From the NCBI GenBank assembly GCA_947846985.1, contig CANTUZ010000001.1:114221757-114285756 (forward strand): a stretch of DNA of 64,000 bases, given 5' to 3'. A program made the position numbers and the translations under genes. This document shows, piece after piece, positions 49,275-61,300 of this stretch (its first letter is position 1; each line of letters opens with the position of its first letter). This stretch comes from Fratercula arctica (lineage: Eukaryota > Chordata > Aves > Charadriiformes > Alcidae). The notes under the pieces are model-generated. The model searched no databases. It was given only the letters and a program-made list of their open reading frames with translations, and was not told the DNA's origin.

Positions 49275-52200
49275 TGTCCGGAAGCTCTTTGTGTTAGTAC
49301 AGTATGTACTTGACAGTATTTGCGTTAGGGAAACGTACTTGAGGGATATCCCCTGAGAAGAGCTCTATCTAAGATCCCGCCAGTGAGCAGTGAAGTCTGG
49401 CGGCAGTGTCAGACGTTCCTCTGTCCGGGCAGTAACCAAAGACAAGAGCCAGGAGAGCGCCAACTCTGTTTATTGTTCTGTACCAGAGATCAACTCTTAA
49501 CTCATAGCTGTTACCTATGGGTAGGGCTGAAGTTAATGTCATAATGGTCTGTACCCAGTGGGGCCATCTGGCCCATCGCCATTTCCCTCAAAGCGGAAGG
49601 TCGGAATTCTGGTCCCCTCTCTTTGTTGGGGCTTTTCTCCTATTAAAGGGAATTACAGCCAGGCAAGGGCTTCCGGTCTCCTTCCCACAAGAAGAGAGTA
49701 GTCAGTCTGTTCTGGTGGAATTCTTTCCTCTGATACAGCTGATGACTGTTGATTGAAATATGAAGTCGATTCCACAGAGCATATTCCACCCACCCAAAGC
49801 AGATTTTTGGCACAGCTTGCTTCCAAGAAGGTGGTGTGTTTTCTGACTTCTGAAATGAGCATTTTTATTTTTTTAAACACCTCAGTGTAGTTCATTTTTC
49901 CATTGAAGAAATACATGTGTTTCAGGGTTGTCATCAACCAGCTTTGATTTTCCTTTTCTATGTGTAAGTGAAGGATCCGAATAAGTAGAGATATGGATAT
50001 GTTTCTCCCCCTTCCTGTTTTCAACTCTGCATTCATTGGTGACAGTAGCGTTACTGTCCTCTGCCCTTTCAAAAAACAAAATAGAAGGCCTTTCTGAGTC
50101 ACATTTTTGCCATTGTGGTTACACAGCAGTGTTTTATCTTTTTTTTATTACTATTTTCCCTTTTTTTTTTTTAAATTTTTTTGCTGTTACATCCCCACCC
50201 AATATCGCACACTCTTATCTGACCAGCAGTTCTGATAACATTTAGCTGTGTCATTGCTCAGTCTTTCTCTGTTCCTATTTTAGTGGTATTTGGTGTGATG
50301 GCTGAAGAATACTAATTTTCTTGTGTCTATGACCATTGATGGAGGGGTGTTCTTCAGTGGGAGAGTAGGCAAAGCCAAGGTGTAGCAGCTGCGTGGATTG
50401 TCTCTCCATGTAAGGAAGGAAGGGCTGCTAGATGTCCTTATGCTGCACATTAGCAAGGGGAAGCAGAGACTTCCATCTACACGCAGCTCAAGATTAGCAG
50501 CCATTTTTTGCTCCATTTTCTGCTGAATTTAGTCCCCTGCACTTCCTCATTTCTTGTCTTCAAAGTCACCGTCCAAACGGGGAGTGAACAGTTGGTTCAG
50601 AGCTTATTTTTTAAATACAAATGTAAGGGATTCTTCACACCACCACTCTCCCCACCCCCCCCAGCAAAAGCACAGCACTGAAGTTATCAGACCCCACTTC
50701 CAGAGCAGGTAACGCAAGTAGCAGGGATACAGCGAGAACGTCTTACACTGGATTTTGCTTTTGCAGAGAACCTCCCTGTTTGGGAGGGCGAAGGAAGACC
50801 TGTTGTCGAGCAGAGTTGTCGAGCACCATAGCTACACTGCTCGGTTAATTCCTGACACATCAACAGGCACGAGAGATGTGGGAGTCACAAGCTGGGTACC
50901 CGAGTACCATGTTATCATTGCTGTAGAGCACACCAAACAGAGCTGTGTCTTGATGACAACTCTACCTGCTAAGCTTTGCCAACCAGCCGCATCACCTACC
51001 TTGATGCTACACAGCCTACATTCTTAGCAGCTGCAAAATAGTGGCTGGACCTCGTCAATAATTGAAAGGCTTTACCACTTCCCAGCATATAGATCAGACG
51101 TCTTTTATTACTGAGGAAAGGAAACTGAGTTTACCCTTTATTTTTTAATACAATTACGTGAGGAACCCCAGGAAAAAAATGTTATATACCGAATACCTGC
51201 GATAAACAGAGTAGCTCACCTGGTACAAAGACACAGATATTAAGCTGAAAAGGTCTCACAGAAACCATTTGTGTGCAATTCACTGAATACAGCATAAGGC
51301 AATAGAAAACACGATTCATAGTATAAGTGCTTAAGGAAAAAAATAAATCAAATATAACCACCCATCAAGAATATAAAAACAAACTGAGGCTAAACATATC
51401 TTGTTTCCTTTAGAAGGACTTACTTAAAGTGTCACAGGAGTCTGTGGTAGAAAGGTTTGGCACAGTGCAAAAGACAAACTCTTCTCCAGGATGCTGAGCA
51501 ATCACCAGTCAGGAGCAGAAGCAGAGCGTGGGATAGAGGGGAAAACATGCAGGTACAACTGTCAGAGCTGTGCTGTGGTTGCTAAGGTGGAAATGCATCA
51601 TGGTGATAGCAAGGAAAGAAGCACAGTATTGAAAATGAGCAAATCAAATACAAAAAGAGGGTGTTCAGCCTGCAAGAAGCCAGTAGTTTGTGCCGGAAAG
51701 AACAAGCATAGGCTGAAAGAAAAGGAAACGTGAAAAGTATAAGGCACCGTTGCCCGTACACCAAGTCCTGCAGTAACGTCAGGCTGCCTTTTGGTAAAAC
51801 TGCTTTCTGCATCACCTGTGTTCTGCTTGCAACCAGAATGCACAAGTGCAAAGGGTATTGTTTCCTTATCGCCCACCTTACTTCCTTTTCTCTGTCAAAA
51901 AACCCTCTGCAAGAATGTTCTGAAGTTCCCATTTCACTTCATACAATGGAAAAGCAGTAAAAAAGCTGATGGGGCAGCATGACTCTGCAGGAGCAGAAAG
52001 GGAGCAGTGTCTTATTTTTCACTAGCGACTGGATCCCTTAACCTCTCATAGCTCAATCCTCTATAAACCGCTATAGTGCTCCTATTTCCACCAGCAATTT
52101 CTCTCTCAGTACGTACCTGCTAAAAAAAAAGTGAAAGGGATGAAATATTTCTCTTTGCTGTGTCCTGGCAAGATGAACAGCTCAAGCAACAAAACATCCC

Positions 52201-55135
52201 ACAAAGAAGACAGCATGGTGCTTTCAGACTTTGGTCTGCCTTTCTAACTACACACATGGACAGAGCAGTAAGGGAACGGGAACAGCTTGCAGTGGGACAG
52301 AGCAAAAGAGAAAACCAAACCTGTCAAACTCAGGGCAGGGTTGCATTAGGTTAGCATGCAGAATTGCTTAGGAAGCTTGTTGGGACCTGGGGCTTCGTCC
52401 TCTTTTCCCCTCAAATTGAGAAACCACTTTTTCCTACACAGTAGGCAAGAATATCACCCAGAGCAGATGAGTCCTATCCAGTGTTAGCATCCTGTAGGGA
52501 GCTTCCTTCAAGTCCTGGCAAGGTAGAGAAAGCGCTGGCAGAAAGCAGCAGTCTTCAATGCAAAATAAATCCCTGTGTTGCTGTGAGAGACTCCCAAGAA
52601 TCTGGAGAGCCTACGCTAACAAGTGTTCCTAGGCAAAGCCACAAACAACAGCAGACCTGTATTTACGAAGCAAGGCCCTGAGTTACATTTCATTCCAGCA
52701 GATACATGTGAGATAACCACTGCATCTTACAGAAATTTAAATGGGGCTTTACAAATGTGGGTAGGAAGGAGTGCATGTAAAAGCTTGCACATGTGTATGT
52801 GCAAAGGTGTGCACTCGCGTGCATCACCACCACCACCAGCGGGCTGCGCTGTGTCAGATGTGCTCCTGGATGACTGAGTTATTTAATGGAGGAGCTGTAC
52901 CTTGGTACCTGGGTTGGCGAGGCCATCCTTTCAGGAGAGAAAGGTTACGAGAACTTCTGCCACTGCTGTAGGTAAGCAATATTAGTTAGCTGTTAGGCGT
53001 GCCGTCAGTACGTATCATTTCCCAAAAAGTCTCATAGCACAGAATATAAGAATGAGGCATATAGTTCCACCTCAAGGTGCCTTTTCATAAAAAGTGTGTT
53101 ATTGCCTCTTTAGGGGAGAAGGGACACATATCTGTAATGGTCAAGTCCAGATCAAGTCCTCCAGCACAAAGAAGAGTACTGGCAGATAACCCGTGCGAGG
53201 CTGAATATAAAGAAGTTTTAGGTGCTCCCAGTCACAACATGGAAGCACAGCTTGACATGAGATTGTGTCAGGGTCTGGGGTCTCCCAAAGGCCAGCTGTA
53301 CGTTACTGAAGGGGTAGGTGGGCTTGGGCTACCAGCTAGGGCTCTGCAGGCCCCCTGATTTTCACAGAGGCAGTATCAAAGCCAGAGGATCCCGAACTCG
53401 AGCTGGCGTGCTGGAGCAGCACGATGCTGACCACTTTCTTCTGCCCCATTGCAGGAACATGGAGAGTCCTCCCAGTTGGAATTCCAGCGACCCCATTGTA
53501 AGGAGACCACCCCACAACTTCTGTGGTGTAGGTGGGGTTTTGTGTTCGTTCACACAAGATTATGTTGTCAGTTGTCTTGAGCAGAGTTTTCTACTGCTGT
53601 CGTCCCCTTTCAGAGAGCCAAAGGGTCAACGCAGTAAGCATTGCTGTACAACGAACAGTGGGGACTGCAGTGCGGAATACACAGGATAAGAAACCTGAGG
53701 GACACAAAGAAAAGATTTTACTGATTTTTCCTCCCCTTCTTCTTTCTTAATCCTAAATGTAAACCAGAATGTTGCAGAGCTGAGACAAAACAGGGGTCAC
53801 TTGCGATAGCCCTCCACAAGAGGGCTCCTACTCCAGTAAAGCCAGAGCTGTTCAGAGCTGGAGAGATCAAGACAGGCACGACGCCGAGCTGCTGACTGTG
53901 AAAACCTTTGGACCACGCAGTGGTGCCATCCCTCTGCGATGCGAGGATGACTAACGAATGCACTACCCTATTTAAGCAGCAACAGGGACGTGGCTCAGCG
54001 CATCGCACAGTTACGAGGTGGCAGTCAGGCACTAAGGAAGCAATACGTTGTCCCAACTCACAGCTTCCATCCCTGTCCACAGACAGCAGCCGTTCCGGGC
54101 ACTGGAGTTGGTAAACACCAGCCACTTATAGAAGGAGCCTGGCAAACTTTTATAACAAAAGAGGAATGTGGCAGAATGGATTTATTCAGTAGGTGAACTC
54201 CCGCCACTCCCATCACAAAACCCCCCAGAATTCATGCTAACCAAGGCTCTAGTATCTGTTCCAGATAGGGCCTTCCCCAGAGGAAAACATGAGTGGGTGG
54301 TCTAGTTTGGAAATGAGACGAGTGGCCTGAATGATAGTTTCCCCTCCTTTCCATCTCAAAAATGTTAAGCTTTTAGATTACCGCAACACACAGCGCGACA
54401 AATTCATGACTTCTAGGACCCTACAGCTGTTACTCTATGGCATTACCCTGGCAATTCAGCATGCTGTGGTGAAAGCAGGAAATGCAGTCACCTGGATAAT
54501 GATGCGAATAAGAACGGTTAGCTGCTAATCTTTCCTTAAGTCTCTTGACTTGAAAAAGTGTCTTTTTGGAGGACACAGCCCTGAACACAGCTGAGCTTTC
54601 AAGCCAAAATGAATATAATCCTTTGTAGTCATAAAACCGTGGTAAGCCAGACTTTTCCCCGGCCCATCCTTCAAAACCTCTCATTATCGAAAGTAATTCC
54701 TTTTAAAATATGAGTGTTTCCTGGACAAGTCTTAGAGGGGAAACTTTTCCTTCTCCATTCCGCCAGCTGCTGGAGGGCATGGAGGTATCTCAGAAGTGGA
54801 CTGGCATTGCTAATTTTACTGGGAAACCTGACTCATTCTCGCATCGTTCAGCTCTCCCTCACCACCATTTGATCAGTCCTTCATTTCTGTCATCAGTGAT
54901 GTTCCCACGTTTATGCGTCAGACCAGGCACATGCCCCACATCATCCATGCAGGGCCCATCCTACGGAGAAAGCAGCTTAGCAGCCCAGGAAATGTGGTCC
55001 TCTGACATTTTTCACTAGATTCATGTCCAGAAATTTGAAATAACCCAAAGCAGTGCCCCACAAGCAACACAAGCATCAGTCCTCTAGTTACCTGACCGGG
55101 ACACACCATGTGTCTGAGTTGGCAATAGGGCTCTA
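49275..55135. other. Intergenic stretch between convergent TIMMDC1 and CD80
   Basis: No exon or known repeat was recognised in about 5.9 kb. It includes T-rich (50.14-50.19 kb) and A-rich patches and many short open frames on both strands. Part may belong to a longer CD80 3' UTR than the one proposed here. A block at about 49380-49760 has a composition unlike its surroundings, but I could not show it to be an LTR. Confidence 0.5.
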
Positions 55136-55140
55136 CGGCT

Positions 55141-55146
55141 TTTATT
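55141..55146 (-). terminator. Candidate CD80 polyadenylation signal
   Basis: TTTATT on the plus strand is AATAAA on the minus strand, about 145 nt beyond the proposed CD80 stop. It would give an unusually short 3' UTR; a more distal site is possible. Confidence 0.35.
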
Positions 55147-55288
55147 TACTCTAAAGGACAGCACACACTCATATTCAAAGTCATACGTGGTTTTGTGAGC
55201 TAACGTTGCACAAGAATCTAATTGTATTTGAGAAGCTGTTTTGCCAAGAGAAGAGTGGTGAAGAAAACTACCTGCAAATACGATCTGG

Positions 55289-55395
55289 TCATACAGATGA
55301 TGTTTCAGATGTCACTTTAGAGCTCGTGGGTGTCTTTGTACATTCTTTCACACCCTCTTCCACTGAATCCTGAGGCTTACAACAGCGAGAACAGA
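55289..55395 (-). CDS. CD80: CD80 cytoplasmic-tail exon (proposed)
   Basis: On the minus strand TCTTCTCTTTCAG is a strong acceptor that leaves two bases, exactly the phase needed after the transmembrane exon. The reading gives VCSRCCKPQDSVEEG, then a Ser/Thr-rich end finishing ETSSV and TGA. The Cys cluster right after the membrane could be palmitoylated. The intron to the transmembrane exon is about 3 kb. Alternatives are another, unseen tail exon or read-through of the transmembrane exon. Confidence 0.5.
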
Positions 55396-58300
55396 CTGAA
55401 AGAGAAGATCCCTCATTAGTATTTGGAATTCCAGAAGACATAAAAGTGCTGAATCCAAATGTTGTCTTCAACAAAGTAAAGTATAACTGAGCATGAGGAG
55501 AGAGGAGAGAAGCAATTAAAGAAAAAGAAATCTTTTAGGTCTTGCTACTTCTGTTTTCCCTTGGCAGGATTCATCCCTGCAGTACATCTGAATACGGCTG
55601 GCCCATAGCCATAGTCTGATCTGATAGAAAGCTCTGTTGTATATAATGTTATCTATATAGATTCATGTAGATAAAACGGTTCTTATTAGCACAGGGCTAG
55701 GGCCTCAGCCTGGCACAAAGACAGGTTGCTACATACTAAGATAACGTCAGAAGGGAACTAATAGTAAAAGTTACATGTCACTAAATGCACTTGACCAAGC
55801 AAGTGAAAAAACGCTGGTGTTAGAACCAGCCAGCCAACTCTTTCAGTGCTTTAAAAGGACTTCAGATTAAACAGGTCCCCTTACTATCTCAGCATCTATG
55901 AGTGAATTTTGTTGTAACAATTCAAGCTGAATGTCTCTGTACTATTACAGCAAATTGTGCTTGCACAAACTTTACAACATGGACCCTAAGCTATTCTTTA
56001 AGTGACCTCTAATCTTGGTCTAATCTTGGTGCTTTGTATTAAATTAATTGAAGAGCCATTAAAAAAAAAAATCTAGAGAGTTGTCATTCTTAAATTACTG
56101 CAAAAATAAGCAAGTTCGGCTGTGAGCTCCTCAAAGCAGGGGGCTATGAACCTCAACAAAGCATCTACATGTTTTGGTCACCACCACAATCACACATCTG
56201 AGAATTCTTATTTCCGTTTTGCTCTGTCTTTCTATTCTTCCCTCCCACACTTCAGTTCTTTGAAGCATGGCTTTTTGAGCTCAAAAACCACCCTTAGCAT
56301 CAAGGCGGCTCCCGACTCAGCTTTCCATATACCAGCACAACAGAGGTACTCTCAGACCTATTCCGAGTACCCACAATAGCTCTTGACAGGTGACCTCTAG
56401 CAACACCAGCAGGAAGCGCTCTTAGGACAGATATTTCCCTCCCCAGCCAGGTGGCAATGCACAGCAGCACTGAAATGCAGCAACTGTACAAACTGTGAAG
56501 TTGGATTGAAACTCTAGCTTCAGTTTCGTACAATATATGCCTGGTCTGGAAAATGTCTGTACAAAATAGCACCACCTGACTTGGCAAATCTACTCCCTGT
56601 GCATATTAGGAAAATGGGACTGAAAGGGAAATTCCGGTTTATGCAGCTATGTCCCATGCTGTTGCAGGTGATCGCATTCTACCTCATTGGTATGCTTTTT
56701 ACATCTACTTTAAAAGCAATTTGGTTTCTATATAAAAGGCTATCTCAGAATGCTCCAGAATCTTACTAATTTAATGGTAAGGAACCTTTTAATTTCCAGC
56801 CTATATTTGTTTAGAGCCAAATCTTCCAATTCCAGTTCATTTTCTCCTATAATTAGAAGTTCATTATCCATGCAGCTAATGGCACAGGCTGTGATCAGCT
56901 CTGATTTTCTTGGTTTCAACCTGCTTGCTGCTTTCCCATTGACATAGCCGCAGGGAACAGCAGGGGAGAACCAGCACTGGTATCATAGGGGCACGAGTGG
57001 AAAATGAGTACATGTACAGATGTAGCCAAGAGTCACTGCTTTACAGAAGCTTCCTTTGTTTGCGGTAAAGCACCAAAAGGAAAATTAGCCCAGCCTGACT
57101 CATTGGTTTTTGAATAGATGTGGTTGGTGAGGAGGGGAAAAGAAAAATAGTAATGCTACCTCCACACCTCTGACTTGGGAGTGAACTTGTCTGAAGTTGA
57201 AATAGAGGTAGCAGAAGACACAAGCATGACAAACTTACATGTGTCTCTAAGTGAACTGAGTCCCTGATGCCTAGCAAATAACCTCTTTCCAACCTCTTTC
57301 CACTGCGACTGTGATGAGCAAAGACGCTCAGACTGGTGCCTTCTGGTTTAAGTCAGCTGAACAAAGAGCGCTCTCAATGTGGAGTTCCTGTCTCCAGACT
57401 TGACTTCCCCAGTGACCTGACAGAACTTGATTGGGTGATATTTATAACGTGTTGCAAGGCCTGCTGTCTTTCTCCAGGACTGCTTTTCAAAGCTGCTAAC
57501 AGGATGTGGATAGGATATCTGCTGCTGTTGACTTTCAAAACTGGCTGGGTGCCTTTATAAATCCATTAGGTGTCTACCCACATCTTCAGGGGCTTTCTGG
57601 CTAGGACAGCTTAGACATGATTAGGAGCAACAGCTAACAGATGAGATTTTTTTGAGCCACAAAAAAAAAAAATACATGCCAGCTAACCCTGAGATGCTTG
57701 AGGTCCTCTTTGCCATTGAAAAAACTCTTGGAGACATGTCTGGTGTTACTGAAGACTTCATAGGGTGGGATAGGACACCTCACCTGTGCTGGTTTTGGCC
57801 ACATAAAGAAGACAAATCCATCTCTCCTGATTGGGGTTCTCCTAAAAGTGGGACCTTGCTATGTTTAAGTCCTTTTTGTGGTCCTAGCACTATATTTTTT
57901 TGTACCTTTGGCTCTGTGACTTTTCTGAGGGATTGTCTAAGTAGGGTGTGTAGAGATATCCCATTTTGAAACTGTCAGTTCTCAGCTGTATCTATGATCA
58001 TCATCAAGATTCTTGGCATCTTCAAGCATCTTAATACATAAAAAATGGACCTTTGTGTATCTCTTCGATTCTGTATACCTCTGATTTTGGAAAAATTCTG
58101 ACCTGCTGACAAAACTCCCCATCACCCTTTCACTCTCAAACCCGAACCCTAGTGCTGCCTGCACACAAAATGTAGGAAAGTCCTGAGCTGGACTTAGATT
58201 TTGTGACAGTAGATGCTGCATGTTAAAAAAAAAAAAAAAAGGAAATGAGAAGATGGTACAAAAATACCTAGTGTGTCAGTATAGTTTCTATAAATGCGTA

Positions 58301-61300
58301 TTTTACATAGAAACTCCATAAGCAGTAAGAGACCGTTTCTTGAAAAAGGAGCTACACTTACCATGCCTTGAGAGGTATCTTGCTGCTAAGGTGATAGCCA
58401 AAAGGAAGATGATAATGATGATACTTGAAGCAGTAATGACATTATAAGATGGAGGCACAGTAGGGACAACACAGTCATTTGTTTTTTCTGAGACAGAAGA
58501 AATAAAACATAAATAAAGAGCCCAAAAACATATTGGCATTTTCAGGTAAGAGCAGGTACCTGAATTTTGATGGTTCTGGCCAAATTCTCACTCAGATATT
58601 CAGCCTGAAAATGTACCTATTCAATAAAAAAACAGACAAAGCTGGCACCTGAATTTCTTCCATTCCCCCACATTTGCTATGGGCTGAACTTTTTAACACA
58701 TCCACAGAATCTGAAATGCTGGATCTTTGTCCAGAACAGGACTGAGATAAGCAATATTTAAAAACATATAAGCTGTTTTTAAACAAACTGGTTAGGCTTG
58801 GTGGAAAAGTCTGAATACATATCTAGAAAACTTCCATTCTCAAAGGTACTCTGCAGTTTTTGTTACTGTTTTCACCAGATTTATGCCTAATTTTTTTCCC
58901 TCTGAATTCACAGGTGATGGAGAATGATGCATTAAAGAGACTAGAATAGACTTTTTTTCTGCATGGTAGGGAGAGTGTTGTGGCAGAGTTCAGTTTCAGT
59001 GGAACTGGAGCCTGTGGCTTTTCACCACTGGAAATGACCATTCTGCCACTTGGACATTAGAGTAGATAATGGACTGTTCTTGTACGGCACAGGACAACCC
59101 TAATTCAACAGGAGGGACAGACTTGGTGTGTGTTCATAGGTCTACAGATTTCATCATCTGCATCTGGCACAACTAAGCAACGTTCAACTTCTAAGACACC
59201 AGCCTGATCCGCTGTACAATCTTCCCCTCCGCTGTGGGGCTTGCCTCCTACATTTACCAGAGGCTGTATTCTGTCTGGAACTCCATGTTCATGAAAGACT
59301 TGTTAGGAGGACCGTTTCCATCATACCAAAATGGGAGTGGTTCCACATCTTAAAAATCAAAAAGTGGGGGTGTTGTGAGGGCTGTTGGCACTGTTGATTA
59401 CACCCTCCTCTGAGAATCTGTGTGGTAACAATCTATTATTACCTTTTTTTGTTGCTCTCCTTTTCTATGTAGTATGATATTCATAACCTTTTTCCATTAC
59501 CATCTCTAGGGGCATTATGCACTACATCCAGCAATAACCAATATTCATGTAGCGCTAGTTTCTGGCATGCATCCTAAAACTGAATGACGCCTCTCCTCAC
59601 AAGCCCCTTTGATTATAGTAAGATTGATGAATAAGGCACAATTCCCTAAGAAAAGTAGCAGTTCTTTAGCTTCCCTTGGAGGTGCCCTTATCTTTACAGT
59701 GAAAACATCAGACCCAGAGACATTTCAGAATACTTTTTTAGTAACAACATTAAAAAAAAATAAACCCTTTTGGCTTTAAGAATTTTCTTGCAAATCACCT
59801 TCTACTGCAAAACTGTAATGTGCTGCCTTCCCTCATGCTCTTTCCATTTGTGCCTCAAGCTTTTCAAAGCACAGACTTATTTGTTATCACTTTTAAGCCA
59901 TGCACAGTGATGGAATTTTTTCTGTATGAGTTAACCCTATATGAAATATGTGTATGAAAGCAGAATTTTGTCTAGACCCCAGCTGACAGTTTCTGTCACT
60001 GAAGCAGAAACAAACATGCTTGTTAAACGAGGAAATTATTTTTAAATGCAACCGGTGGCTTTTAAGGCACACACGTTTCTCAAGTGCCTCCATTCGAATA
60101 CCAGATCTGTGTCACACAACTGGCAGCAAGACTGTGCTGGTGCAGAGGGGCACTGAATGGTGGCCAGCAAGGCTGACATCACCAGATCACAAGAAGATCC
60201 AGCTGCCCTGTCAGCCCAGCTGTGACTCACGGTAGGGCGGCAGGAAGCCAGAGCCATCTCTGCTTGTCAGTCACTGCTGTAACTCTCCTCTCCCACCCTT
60301 GCTGTCTTACAGCCTTTGAAAAATTTTGGTGTGCAGCTCGCAGGTGGCATCATTGGGTCATCCTTGCATGAACAGATTCCCAAAATCTACCACTTTCTCA
60401 AAGAGGCAACTCAGCATGTTCAACAAAATGGTTTTGTAACACAAACAATTAACAAAACCTACTCAGAAGCAAACTGGTGGACTTGGTAAAGCCATTGGAT
60501 TCAACGGAGCAAGTGAAGCTGACATCTTTCGTCACGTTGAGCTGCAGTGTGCCAGTGACACTGTACGGGCTGAGGCTGGACTCAGGCACCCAGCTGACAT
60601 TCCACACCACGGACTCGTTGTTGAGGGTTCCAGAGATTTTGGGTTTGGGGAAACCTCCGTAAGAAGAACATGTTACCACCATCTCAGTTGATTCACAAGA
60701 ATTAGCAGATACTTGTGCTGTTATGTTTGGCTTACTGAAATCAGCTGAAACAAGAAAGATTTAGTTACTATTCTGTCACATTACAGAGACGGCTGCAGTC
60801 CTGATTACCCACAGTCAAAGCAAAGACTTCCCCACGGGGCATTCTTCCTCTGTCATAATCTGTTTGATCTTTCTTGTGCCTTAGCATTCTCCCCACAGCC
60901 TTGACTGGATATGGCCTTGGCCTTTGCTTCTTCCCCTCCCTGGGCAGTACACAGACTTCACAACCCCACCTCTCCAATGCCACTGTTTCTCTCTACATAC
61001 AGCAGTTTGTGGAACAGAAGGAATCATAAAACAGGTAGGAAAAATACAGGATTGAATAAAAATCCGTATTACGGGCAATGGTATTCAATTTCCTTTTCCC
61101 GCCCTCCTTAGTCCCTTGCCAGCCAGAAGCTCACAAAGGGTCCATCTCTCGTGGGAAAGGAGGTGAGTCTCATGTTGGTCTTTCAGCCAGGGTGGCCAGC
61201 AAGGGACTGAATTGTATTTTCTGCATGAGAGCCCCTCCAGAAAGCCCACCTGGGAGCAAGACCCAGTCACACAAGTTTTTGCAGAAATGCATAGCAATAC

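Noticed and set aside
49380..49760. Possible solitary LTR between TIMMDC1 and CD80
   Set aside because: Composition changes and a TTTATT are present, but I found no TG...CA termini with a target-site duplication and no internal retroviral sequence.
55396..55474. Longer version of the CD80 tail exon starting LLKTTFGFST
   Set aside because: The open frame extends upstream, but its acceptor (GTTGAAG) is weak and gives phase 0, which does not fit the phase-1 end of the transmembrane exon.
57652..57969. 106-aa plus-strand open frame after an A12 run, inside a CD80 intron
   Set aside because: Reads rather protein-like (PHLCWFWPHKED), but I recognise no family, and the A run is on the wrong side to be the tail of a retrocopy in this orientation.
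60459..60463. Alternative donor for the CD80 IgC exon (AG/GTTTTG)
   Set aside because: It would end the exon in phase 2 and put a stop codon at the start of the transmembrane exon. The donor three bases earlier (A/GTAGGT) has a better consensus and keeps phase 1.
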